64,000 nucleotides of DNA, from positions 22,560 through 86,559 of the forward strand of contig JACRIM010000054.1 of assembly GCA_016235815.1 (NCBI GenBank), given 5' to 3'. How positions within the stretch are numbered: the stretch's first letter is position 1; each line of letters starts with the position of its first letter. Positions 1 through 7,916 of the stretch are shown in pieces. Source of the DNA: Planctomycetota bacterium (GTDB lineage: Bacteria; Planctomycetota; Phycisphaerae; UBA1845; UTPLA1). The notes below the pieces were generated by a model. That model was given only the letters and a program-made list of their open reading frames with translations. It was not told the DNA's origin and did not search any database. Made by a program: the position numbers and the translations under genes.

Positions 1-1
1 T

Positions 2-2257
2 GCAATGCACAACTTCACAAAAACGCGACGCGAAAAGGCGACCGAGGCAAAACGCCAGGAAGAACTGGCCGCCGACCGGGAAGGGCGCGACCCCGATCCA
101 AAGAAGACGTATGTGCCGCCGGTTTATACACGCGTGGCTCCCGATCTTTCGGGTCTTGGAACCAAGTTTGTCCCCGACGCCGGCGACGAGAGCCAACGGA
201 GCAAGGCAGGGCAGTGGTTGTACAACTGGCTCAGGGAGCCGCGTCACTATTCGTCCTACACGCGGATGCCGCGTCTCTTCCGTGATAATGTCTACTGGGC
301 CGATGACGAGGCAACACGCAAGAAAAAGACCGATCAGGATATTCTCGACGTCGCCGCATACCTGCTTACGCTTCGAAACGATGATTTTTCATCGCAGCCC
401 ATCGCCGACGACGCAAAGCATCAGGACATGGCCCGAAGCCTGATTCTCGATCTGCTCAGCGGACAGAACACCGCGGCCGTCAGCCAGCGCATTCTCAACG
501 ATGAAAAGAACAGCCCTGATGATCCATACGGCCGGCTGACTTCGTCGATCGTGGCCCAGACGTATCGGAGTTTTGGCGACGGCGACAGTGGTCGTAATCA
601 AGTTGCCGCCCTGCTCAGCCAACACGCACCGACGCTTGCTGACCGGCAACGCCTCTTCCTCGGCATGAAAATGATCGGCCATTACGGCTGCTATTCGTGT
701 CACACCATTGCCGGTTTCGAAGATGCAACGCGGCCCGGCACGGAATTGACACTCTGGGCCGACAAATTCATGAGCCAGCTTGACTTTGCCTTCTTCTCGC
801 CGCCCTTCGAGGAGGAGCTGGAAAAGCAGCACGACGTGTTCGGCAACCTGTTCATGAACACGCCGGAGTTTGCACACCTTGCCCGCGACGCCGCCGGAAA
901 TCCACCGAATGAAATTCTGCACAACCATGCATCGTTCGCCTATCACAAGCTGCGAAACCCGCGCATCTGGGATCGCAAGAAGATCAAGAAGCCGTATGAA
1001 AAGCTGAAGATGCCGAACTTCTTCCTCAGTGATGAGGAGGCCCGTTCGCTGGTGTCCTATGTCCTGAGCTTGCGTCAGGCAAATGTGGCAAAGGACGTGC
1101 AGATTCCCTATGAGCGCACCCCGGCCGGAAAGATTGCGAAGGGCCGCGCCTTGGTGCGGGAATTGAACTGCATCGGTTGCCACACGATCGAAGGCAACGA
1201 CGCGAACATTCACCAGTATTATTCGACCGACACCGGCTTGTCGGATTCCGATCCGCGCAGCCTGCGGTTCAAGCCGCCCCTGCTCTGGGGGGAAGGCGCG
1301 AAGGTACAGTTCAATTGGCTCTTCTCGTTCTTGAACAATGTCGAAATGCTGCGTCCCTGGCTCAAGGCGCGAATGCCGAGCTTCTATCTGACGAAAGAGC
1401 AGACTACGACGCTGGTGGAATACTTCGCCGGACTTGCGCAGGATGAATCGCGGATCCTAAAGAGGGATCTCGACGGGATTATCAAGCACCTGCGGGAAGT
1501 TCACGGCAACGACAAGGCGGCCGCGGCGACCTCGCAGTGGTTCACCGATGAGAAGTTCGCCGATCAGGCCGCGTTTTTGAAGCGATATGCCCTGGCCAAG
1601 CAGCAGACCGGCCCACTCGATTTCCAGCCGAGCGCGAGTACTCCCGATGACATAAACAAGTCGCTGGCCGGGGTGTACGACCGCGTGGTGAATCGCGGCA
1701 GCTTCATGGCAAGCGTCTTCAACGTGGAGTACCCATTCACCGATCCGAATCTGCACACCACAGGCGATGCGGAGTTCAAGCTCGGCGAGGAGTTTTTCCA
1801 CAACTTGCGATGCCTGTCGTGCCACGTTGCCGGCGACCCAAAGGCCCCCGGAACAACGACGGATATTAAGGCTCCAAACTTTGCATTGACCTCCAAGCGG
1901 CTTCGCTATGACTGGGTCGTGGCGTGGCTGCAAGACCCGCAGGCCATCCAACCGGGTGCCAACATGCCGCAGATCTTCCAGGGCGGCAGCGCCTTTTCGG
2001 CGTCCCCGGCTGAGGATCGTGCGAAGATGGAGGCCAAGTTTGGTAAGTCGACAGACGAACAGGCCAAGCTGCTGGTCGATTTCCTTTACACGCTTGGTGC
2101 AAGGAACTACACGTCGATCCAGCCTGGTGGAGCAGTTGCGGCCCCTGCCGCGGCGGAACCAGCCAAGGGCGGCGACTTTGATTTTGACAGCGGTGGCGAT
2201 GCGAAAAAGCCCGGCCAGGCTACGAGCCAGCCGGCCAAGCAGGAGTTTGATTTCTAA
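2..2257 (+). CDS. Multihaem c-type cytochrome (5' truncated by window edge)
   Basis: Periplasmic electron-transfer protein, probably the donor side of the adjacent cytochrome oxidase. Counting from the first ATG (base 5), three CxxCH haem sites are visible at C229-H233, C389-H393 and C603-H607. Candidate axial methionines sit in MP motifs such as MPNFF (336) and MPSFY (457). A further MPRLF at residue 88 follows an APDLSG motif but has no CxxCH before it. That domain's haem site must therefore lie upstream, and the frame is open to base 2, so the true start is outside the window. The tail is rich in Ala/Gly/Lys and ends EFDF. The gene reads toward the cupredoxin-like gene and coxB. The multihaem cytochrome family is clear; the exact partner is inferred from position. 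Confidence 0.88.
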   Translation, partial: AMHNFTKTRREKATEAKRQEELAADREGRDPDPKKTYVPPVYTRVAPDLSGLGTKFVPDAGDESQRSKAGQWLYNWLREPRHYSSYTRMPRLFRDNVYWADDEATRKKKTDQDILDVAAYLLTLRNDDFSSQPIADDAKHQDMARSLILDLLSGQNTAAVSQRILNDEKNSPDDPYGRLTSSIVAQTYRSFGDGDSGRNQVAALLSQHAPTLADRQRLFLGMKMIGHYGCYSCHTIAGFEDATRPGTELTLWADKFMSQLDFAFFSPPFEEELEKQHDVFGNLFMNTPEFAHLARDAAGNPPNEILHNHASFAYHKLRNPRIWDRKKIKKPYEKLKMPNFFLSDEEARSLVSYVLSLRQANVAKDVQIPYERTPAGKIAKGRALVRELNCIGCHTIEGNDANIHQYYSTDTGLSDSDPRSLRFKPPLLWGEGAKVQFNWLFSFLNNVEMLRPWLKARMPSFYLTKEQTTTLVEYFAGLAQDESRILKRDLDGIIKHLREVHGNDKAAAATSQWFTDEKFADQAAFLKRYALAKQQTGPLDFQPSASTPDDINKSLAGVYDRVVNRGSFMASVFNVEYPFTDPNLHTTGDAEFKLGEEFFHNLRCLSCHVAGDPKAPGTTTDIKAPNFALTSKRLRYDWVVAWLQDPQAIQPGANMPQIFQGGSAFSASPAEDRAKMEAKFGKSTDEQAKLLVDFLYTLGARNYTSIQPGGAVAAPAAAEPAKGGDFDFDSGGDAKKPGQATSQPAKQEFDF

Positions 2258-2465
2258 TTTGGCTTGGGCGACAGTCCGAGTCCATCACCGGTTGAAAGCC
2301 GGTGCATAAGCAGAGGTAACTCGCGGTGAGCCTTGCGGTTAGCGTCAGGCTATCGTAGGATTCCGCGAACTGTCTAATGTAATGAGGGTGCCCCGTTCCC
2401 GGCGAGATCCGGTTGCTCGGTTGGCTCCCGATATTTAGGCGCCCTTGGCGTCAGGAGCAGATGTT

Positions 2466-3326
2466 ATGTGTAAGAAGGCGGCAGTATGGGTTCTGGCGGG
2501 CTTTGTAAGCCTCGCGATTGCGACGACCGGCGCGAAGGCCGACAACGAGAAGGGGACAGCCGTCGTCAAAGGCAAGGTCGTTTTTGAGGGTGATGCGGCC
2601 GATCCGAAGCCGTTGCCCCCGATGAACGCTGATGCCGTCTGCGCGAAGGCCCATGCCAAGACTCAGCCCGATCAGGGCACGATTGTGTATAAGAAGGACG
2701 GCAACACGATTCCGTATGTGTTCGTGTACGTCAAGAGCGGTCTAAAGGGCAAGTATGACGCGCCCACCGAGCCGGTCACGATTGATCAGCAGGGTTGTAT
2801 GTATCACCCGCACATCCTCGGGATGGTCGCCGGCCAGACGATCCAGATCAAAAACAGCGACCCGACCAACCACAACATTCATTCGCTTGCCAAGAAGAAC
2901 TCTCAGTTCAACTTCGCCCAGCCCAACGCCGGCATGGTGAAGGAGCTCAAGAGTGGCGACACCTTCAACAAGCCGGAAATCATGGTCAAGGTCAAATGCG
3001 ACGTTCATGCCTGGATGTCGTGCTTTGTCGGTGTTTGCACGCACCCGTTCTTTGACGTCACCAAGAGCCATGAGAATGACGGCGGCGACAAGTCCAAGCG
3101 CGGCACGTTTGAGCTGAAGAATCTGCCGGCCGGCGAGTATGAGATCGAGGCCTGGCACGAGAACTTCGGCACTGTCACGCAGAAAGTGACGATTAAGGAT
3201 GGCGAGACCAAGGACATCGAGTTCAAGCTCGGCCCCAAGAAGTCGAGCGACGCCTCCGACAAGATGAAAGAAGTCATCGTCAAGGAAAACGGCACGCTGG
3301 CCAATCAGGCGAACGCCGGTAAGTAA
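2466..3326 (+). CDS. Exported cupredoxin-like protein with carboxypeptidase-regulatory-like C-terminal domain
   Basis: Protein of 286 aa. ATG 2466 was chosen because AGGAG (2453-2457) lies 8 bases upstream; an in-frame TTG at 2445 is less likely. Residues 1-25 form a Sec signal peptide. A beta-rich cupredoxin-like core follows, with NHNIHS near residue 135 and C178-x2-H181-x2-M184, a plausible type 1 copper set. Extra cysteines occur at 186 and 191. Residues about 210-256 look like a carboxypeptidase-regulatory (CNA-B-like) beta domain. Its place between a multihaem cytochrome and coxB suggests an electron carrier or copper-delivery protein for the oxidase. Copper binding is inferred from motif and context only. 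Confidence 0.75.
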   Translation: MCKKAAVWVLAGFVSLAIATTGAKADNEKGTAVVKGKVVFEGDAADPKPLPPMNADAVCAKAHAKTQPDQGTIVYKKDGNTIPYVFVYVKSGLKGKYDAPTEPVTIDQQGCMYHPHILGMVAGQTIQIKNSDPTNHNIHSLAKKNSQFNFAQPNAGMVKELKSGDTFNKPEIMVKVKCDVHAWMSCFVGVCTHPFFDVTKSHENDGGDKSKRGTFELKNLPAGEYEIEAWHENFGTVTQKVTIKDGETKDIEFKLGPKKSSDASDKMKEVIVKENGTLANQANAGK

Positions 3327-3346
3327 TTTCAGGACGCATCACGCCT

Positions 3347-3374
3347 CGCTTCCCGGGTGCGGTCCCGGGAAGCG
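3347..3374 (+). promoter_or_regulatory. Perfect 11-bp intercistronic hairpin before coxB
   Basis: CGCTTCCCGGG (3347-3357) and CCCGGGAAGCG (3364-3374) form an 11-bp perfect stem around a 6-base loop, 20 bases after the cupredoxin-like gene and 23 before the coxB GTG. No U-tract follows, so a simple intrinsic terminator is unlikely. A partial attenuator or a 3'-end stabiliser that sets differential expression within the operon is more plausible. Confidence 0.6.
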
Positions 3375-3397
3375 CGGGCGAAGAGTGGGAGAACTTC

Positions 3398-4396
3398 GTG
3401 AATTTGCTGCTCGCCTCCACCCATTACGGGGCGTGGACCCCGCCGCTCTATTCACAGCACGGCGGTTCGATCGACAAGTTGATCGACGTGGTTCACGTAT
3501 TCATGTTCGTCATCTTCATTCCGTGGGCGATTTTCTTCGTCTATTGCCTCATGAATTTCCGCGCCCGGCCGGGGCATAAGGCGACGTACACGCCGATCAA
3601 GGCGAAAGTTTCCAAATATGCCGAGGTCGGCGTCGCGATATTTGAGGCCTTCCTGCTTCTGGGCATGTCGATGCCGGTCTGGGCCGACTACAAGAACAAT
3701 CCTCCGGCGCCCGACCAGCGGCTTGAAATGCGAGTCGTTGCGGAACAGTTCCAGTGGAACTTCCATTATTCCGGCCCGGATGGCAAATTCGGCGCAACAA
3801 GGTCCTCGCTGATTTCCGCGAGCAACCCCATCGGCTTGGCGGAGGACGATCCTGCGTCGAAGGATGACATCGTTCGTGTAAATGAGTGCCACCTGCCGGT
3901 AGACAAGCCGATTTATCTGCGCCTTACATCCAAGGACGTCATTCACTCCTTCGACATCCCCACGATGCGTGTGAAGCAGGACGTGATTCCCGGTATGGAG
4001 ATTCCGATCTGGTTCACGATCGACAAGAATGCGACGACTGATTCCATTCGGCCGCAAATGAAGACCGTCGTTCCGATGGATAAGGCCGAGTGGTACAAAG
4101 TTCGGCATCTCGTTGCCGCGGTCGATCACAAAGTGAAGGATGAAGTCGTCCTCGCGAAAGGGGCCGACCTCGGCGCGGATTTGACAAAGGGTAAGGAACT
4201 CCTCGAACAGCTTCGTAAGAAGGGGCTGACCGAACTTACCCTGGAGCCTCGTAATCCGCTTGAGATCGTCTGTGCCCAGCTTTGCGGCAACAGCCATTTC
4301 AAGATGAAGGCCCAGGTCATGACCCATACGGCCGAGGACTTTGCGAAGTGGCTCACCGAGTCTTCCAAAAAACCCGAGATGCAAACGGACTTCTAA
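3398..4396 (+). CDS. coxB: Cytochrome c oxidase subunit II
   Basis: Carries the CuA centre that takes electrons from cytochrome c or a cupredoxin and passes them to subunit I. The 332-aa protein has two N-terminal membrane helices (about 30-52 and 76-95) and then a periplasmic cupredoxin domain. CuA ligands are H183, C292, C296, H300 and M303. GTG 3398 is used because GGGAG (3387-3391) lies 6 bases upstream. The spacing from H183 to C292 is 109 residues, against roughly 35 in textbook subunit II, so an insertion of about 70 residues (210-285, charged, partly helical) splits the CuA domain. There is no C-terminal haem c domain; the separate cytochrome upstream may serve instead. Confidence 0.95.
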   Translation: MNLLLASTHYGAWTPPLYSQHGGSIDKLIDVVHVFMFVIFIPWAIFFVYCLMNFRARPGHKATYTPIKAKVSKYAEVGVAIFEAFLLLGMSMPVWADYKNNPPAPDQRLEMRVVAEQFQWNFHYSGPDGKFGATRSSLISASNPIGLAEDDPASKDDIVRVNECHLPVDKPIYLRLTSKDVIHSFDIPTMRVKQDVIPGMEIPIWFTIDKNATTDSIRPQMKTVVPMDKAEWYKVRHLVAAVDHKVKDEVVLAKGADLGADLTKGKELLEQLRKKGLTELTLEPRNPLEIVCAQLCGNSHFKMKAQVMTHTAEDFAKWLTESSKKPEMQTDF

Positions 4397-4457
4397 TCGG
4401 CGCGGCGTCGCTTGACTGCGACCCGAATTCACGATTCTTCAACAAGGTTTGTCGGAT

Positions 4458-6215
4458 ATGAGCGGACATCACGATCACTCACACGGCCATCACGACCACG
4501 GGCACGATTTGCCCTTCTGGCGGAAGTACATCTTCTCCGTCGATCACAAGATGATCGGCTGCCAATACACCGTGACGGCTCTTTTGTTTTTGTTCTTCGG
4601 TTTCACGCTGATGATGATCATGCGGTGGCAGTTGGCCTACCCCGGCCAGGCCATCCCCTTCATCGGTCAGTACCTGAGCAAGGACATCGCCGCGGACGGC
4701 GTGCTCGTCGGCGACGGCTACAACGCCTTCGGCGCGATGCACGGCACCATCATGGTGTTTCTTGCCATCGTGCCCCTCGCGGTCGGCGGTTTCGGAAATT
4801 ATGTGCTGCCGCTTCAGGTCGGTGCTCCCGATATGGCCTTCCCCAAGCTCAACATGATGAGCTATTGGGTCTATTTTTGCGGCGGCGTCACCATGCTCAC
4901 CAGCTTTTTTATCAAAGGTGGTGCGGCTGCGTCCGGGTGGACGTCGTATCCACCACTCTCCGTATTCGCATCGAGCGGGCAAACCGTCTGGCTTTTGGGC
5001 ATGGTGCTGTTGATCACGTCGTCGCTGCTCGGCTCGGTGAATTTCATCGTGACCACCGTGCAAATGCGGGCCAAAGGGCTGAGTTTCTTCCGGCTGCCGT
5101 TCTTTGTCTGGGCCCAGTTGGTGACGTCATTCCTGTTGCTGTTGGCATTTCCTCCGCTGGAAGCGGCCGGCGTGTTGCAATTAATGGATCGCTTGGCCGG
5201 TACAAGTTTCTTCATGCCGTCCGGCCTCGTGTTTTCCTCCGAGCCACAAACCCACATGTCGGGCGGCGGCAGCCCACTGCTGTGGCAACACCTCTTCTGG
5301 TTTCTCGCCCACCCCGAAGTCTATGTGCTCATTCTGCCTGCCATGGGCATCGTCTCGGAGGTCATTGCCACCAACACACGCAAGCCGTTGTGGGGCTACA
5401 AGTCGCTGGTCTATTCTGTCATTTTCCTCGGGTTCATGTCGTTCATCGTCTGGGCGCACCACATGTTCATGACGGGCATGGGTACGACGCTCAGCACGTT
5501 TTTCCAGGCGACGACCATGGTCATTTCGGTGCCCTCGGTCATCGTTCTGACCTGTCTGATACTCAGCCTGTACGGCGCATCGATTCGCTACAACACACCG
5601 ATGCTTTTCGCCCTCGCATTCCTGCCAATGTTTGCCATCGGCGGCTTGACGGGCCTCCCGCTGGGTCTGACCGCCTCCGACATCCACCTGCACGATACGT
5701 ACTACGTCATCGGCCACTTCCACTATGTTGTGGCCCCCGGCACGATCTTTGCCATGTTCGCGGGAATCTACTATTGGTTCCCGAAGGTCACCGGCCGCAA
5801 GATGAGTGAGTTCCTCGGCAAGCTGCATTTCTGGCCGAGCTTTGTGTTCATCAACGTCGTCTTTATGCCCATGTTCTTCCAGGGTATGGCCGGGCTGCTG
5901 CGTCGCCAATATGACCAAACCGAGCAGTTGCACGGCTCCATTGCCCATGGATTGACGAAGATGTCGTCCTACGGCGCGTGGTTGCTGGCATTGGCTCAGC
6001 TCCCGTTCATCATCAATTTCTTCTACAGCATGTTCAAAGGCCGCAAAGTTGATGCGAATCCGTGGGAGTCGACGACGCTCGAATGGGCGGCCCCGTCGCC
6101 TCCGCCGCACGGCAACTTCGATAAAACACCGGTCGTCTATTGCGGCCCGTATGAATACAGCGTCCCCGGTAAAAGCAAAGACTATTGTCCTCAACACGTT
6201 GCGATGGAGGCCTGA
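4458..6215 (+). CDS. coxA: Cytochrome c oxidase subunit I
   Basis: Catalytic subunit with haem a, haem a3 and CuB; reduces O2 to water and pumps protons. 585 aa. ATG 4458 follows AAGG at 10 bases; an in-frame TTG at 4449 is too close to it. The N-terminus is His-rich (residues 4-17). Haem a ligands are H95 and H422, the a3 ligand H420, and CuB ligands H285, H334 and H335, with Y289 in HPEVY as the cross-linked tyrosine. E287 and D125 (GAPDMAFP) mark an A1-type D-channel. The segment that normally reads PTGIK has P-S-V-I-V (359-363), so the K-channel lysine position appears to be valine. An RR pair after the last helices matches the propionate-binding arginines. Confidence 0.97.
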   Translation: MSGHHDHSHGHHDHGHDLPFWRKYIFSVDHKMIGCQYTVTALLFLFFGFTLMMIMRWQLAYPGQAIPFIGQYLSKDIAADGVLVGDGYNAFGAMHGTIMVFLAIVPLAVGGFGNYVLPLQVGAPDMAFPKLNMMSYWVYFCGGVTMLTSFFIKGGAAASGWTSYPPLSVFASSGQTVWLLGMVLLITSSLLGSVNFIVTTVQMRAKGLSFFRLPFFVWAQLVTSFLLLLAFPPLEAAGVLQLMDRLAGTSFFMPSGLVFSSEPQTHMSGGGSPLLWQHLFWFLAHPEVYVLILPAMGIVSEVIATNTRKPLWGYKSLVYSVIFLGFMSFIVWAHHMFMTGMGTTLSTFFQATTMVISVPSVIVLTCLILSLYGASIRYNTPMLFALAFLPMFAIGGLTGLPLGLTASDIHLHDTYYVIGHFHYVVAPGTIFAMFAGIYYWFPKVTGRKMSEFLGKLHFWPSFVFINVVFMPMFFQGMAGLLRRQYDQTEQLHGSIAHGLTKMSSYGAWLLALAQLPFIINFFYSMFKGRKVDANPWESTTLEWAAPSPPPHGNFDKTPVVYCGPYEYSVPGKSKDYCPQHVAMEA

Positions 6216-6218
6216 TCC

Positions 6219-7046
6219 TTGTCCACGACGGTCATCCCACACGATCTTGAGCCGCATCCGCTTACGGGGATGTACAACGGCAAATTCGGAATCTGGCTGT
6301 TCCTGGCCTCCGAAATCATGCTGTTCGGCGCGTTGTTTTCGACCTATGTACTGCTCCGCGTGGGTGCGCCCCCGGGGCAATGGCCCGCGCACGGCTCCGA
6401 GATACTAAACGTCCCGCTGGCCACATTGAACACGGCCGTGCTGATCAGTTCGTCGGTGACGATGGTCATGTCATGGGCGGCATTGAAGATGAAAAAGTTC
6501 GGCTCCGCGCAGGTTTGGCTGACGATCACGTTTCTCTGTGCCGGCGCGTTCCTTGTGGTGAAGTACTTCGAGTACACCGACAAGTTTCATCACTATCAGG
6601 TCTGGTTAAACGATCCGATGCCGGTCGGCGGACATGAAGTGACCACGATCAAAGGCCACCTGACGGCAGACAGCCCCAAGCTGGAGTGCAGCGAAAAGAC
6701 CGGTGCTTTCAACATCCCCGAGTACGTCATAATCACACCCGACGGAGATCACGGCAGTTCGGGCCATGGCGAGGCCGTCCGCGTGGAAGGCTCGAAGATC
6801 AAACGAATCTCCAACTTCGGCCCGCGCCACAGCCCCTATCTGGCGACCTATTTCACAATGACCGGCCTGCACGGTCTGCACATCGTCGGCGGTATGGTGG
6901 TGATTCTCTATTTCATGCTGGTCGGTGGTGCGATCTGGAAGCGCAGCCCGGAGAAATACACCAATCGCATCGAATGCACCGGCCTCTATTGGCACTTTGT
7001 CGACTTGGTGTGGATCTTCCTGTTCCCGGTTCTCTATCTGCTCTAG
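6219..7046 (+). CDS. coxC: Cytochrome c oxidase subunit III
   Basis: Integral membrane subunit that stabilises the oxidase and supports proton uptake. 275 aa. It starts with TTG at 6219, four bases after the coxA stop, with GGAGG (6206-6210) 8 bases upstream. Helices occur near 24-47, 66-90, 98-116, 206-235 and 255-275, with the family motif TGLHGLHIVGG at 215-225. Between KYFEYTDKF (115-123) and the next helix (about 205) lies a hydrophilic stretch rich in His, Asp and Gly. It is about 65 residues longer than usual for the family. A matching insertion in CoxB suggests an unusual extracytoplasmic face. Confidence 0.93.
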   Translation: MSTTVIPHDLEPHPLTGMYNGKFGIWLFLASEIMLFGALFSTYVLLRVGAPPGQWPAHGSEILNVPLATLNTAVLISSSVTMVMSWAALKMKKFGSAQVWLTITFLCAGAFLVVKYFEYTDKFHHYQVWLNDPMPVGGHEVTTIKGHLTADSPKLECSEKTGAFNIPEYVIITPDGDHGSSGHGEAVRVEGSKIKRISNFGPRHSPYLATYFTMTGLHGLHIVGGMVVILYFMLVGGAIWKRSPEKYTNRIECTGLYWHFVDLVWIFLFPVLYLL

Positions 7047-7056
7047 GAGTTTGGCA

Positions 7057-7380
7057 ATGAGCCATCATGAGATGTCAGTGGAAGATGTGAAGAAGCATGT
7101 GCGAACGTACATCGCCGTCTTTGTCGCGCTTCTCGTTTTCACGGGAATAACGGTCGGCGTCTCGATGCTGGGCCAGAATCAGGGTTGGACCGTTACCACC
7201 GCCGTACTGATTGCATTGTTCGTCGCCAGCATCAAAGGATCGCTGGTCGCGTGTTATTTCATGCACCTGATCTCCGAAAAGTCCATGCTTTTTGGCATAC
7301 TCGCGCTCTGCGCCTTCTTCTTCCTTGTGTTGCTGCTCATTCCAGTGATCACGGTCAGTGACAACGTGGGGGTGCATTAG
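7057..7380 (+). CDS. coxD: Cytochrome c oxidase subunit IV (prokaryotic type)
   Basis: Small membrane subunit, 107 aa, with three predicted helices (about 19-39, 46-66, 74-98) and the KGSLVACYFMHL pattern typical of bacterial CtaF/CoxD proteins. ATG 7057 is supported by AGGAG (7045-7049), which overlaps the coxC stop. A longer in-frame reading from 6925 would lie inside coxC and is rejected. It probably stabilises the oxidase core. Confidence 0.88.
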   Translation: MSHHEMSVEDVKKHVRTYIAVFVALLVFTGITVGVSMLGQNQGWTVTTAVLIALFVASIKGSLVACYFMHLISEKSMLFGILALCAFFFLVLLLIPVITVSDNVGVH

Positions 7381-7382
7381 CG

Positions 7383-7589
7383 ATGTCGCTCAAGGGGGTT
7401 CACATTGCGTTCATTGCCGTCTCGTTGCTGCTCTGCGCCGGTTTCGGCGCCTGGGCCATCACGGATTGGCGAGAGACTGGTGTGTCCGTTTCCTTTTATA
7501 TGGGTGTCGGCTCATTTGTGAGCGGCATCGTGTTAGCGGTTTATGGTGTCTGGTTTTTGAAGAAACTTCGCGGTATCAGCTCTATCTGA
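7383..7589 (+). CDS. Small two-helix membrane protein of the oxidase cluster
   Basis: 68 aa, beginning two bases after the coxD stop. Two hydrophobic helices (about 5-26 and 37-60) flank a short charged loop (DWRETG), and the C-terminus is basic (KKLRG). I do not recognise a named family. Tight packing between coxD and the assembly genes suggests a small accessory subunit or assembly factor. Confidence 0.7.
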   Translation: MSLKGVHIAFIAVSLLLCAGFGAWAITDWRETGVSVSFYMGVGSFVSGIVLAVYGVWFLKKLRGISSI

Positions 7590-7649
7590 TACCAGATGCC
7601 TTCGGCCCCGGCTTGCCGATTGGCGGTCCGTTCGAGATCGAGTGAACCA

Positions 7650-7916
7650 ATGAATCGCCTGAGAATTATTCTCGTGAAGGCAGTGTTTTTGATCTCCGTA
7701 ACTGCGCTACCCGTTCACGCCTGCGCCGTCTGCGGCGGCGACAAGGATTCCGACATGGTCAAGGGCGCCCTCTCCGGTGTCGTGGTTATGGTCGTCGTTA
7801 CCTATGGCGTCCTGCTTTGCTTCGCCGGCATGATTGCCACCTTCGTCGTTCGGGCAAGGCGATTGGCCCGCGCCGAGGCAACCGGTCGCTCCGAGGGAGA
7901 CTCCGCGTCATCATGA
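7650..7916 (+). CDS. Small membrane protein with CAVCGG motif
   Basis: 88 aa from ATG 7650; an upstream in-frame ATG at 7596 would add 18 polar residues ahead of what looks like a signal sequence. Residues 1-23 form a signal peptide or first helix, followed directly by CAVCGGDKDSD (24-34), a second helix (about 40-66) and a basic tail. The CxxC right after the export signal could bind copper or haem or be redox active. The stop overlaps the ctaA start (ATGA). The family is not recognised; an assembly role is inferred from position. Confidence 0.68.
   Translation: MNRLRIILVKAVFLISVTALPVHACAVCGGDKDSDMVKGALSGVVVMVVVTYGVLLCFAGMIATFVVRARRLARAEATGRSEGDSASS

Noticed and set aside
2258..2465. Possible riboswitch before the cupredoxin-like gene
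   Set aside because: Only a 6-bp hairpin (2286-2304) is visible; no known aptamer consensus.
5181..6392. 403-codon open frame antisense to coxA/coxC
   Set aside because: Composition is that of a shadow frame (Arg/His/Asp-rich); the plus-strand oxidase genes are certain.
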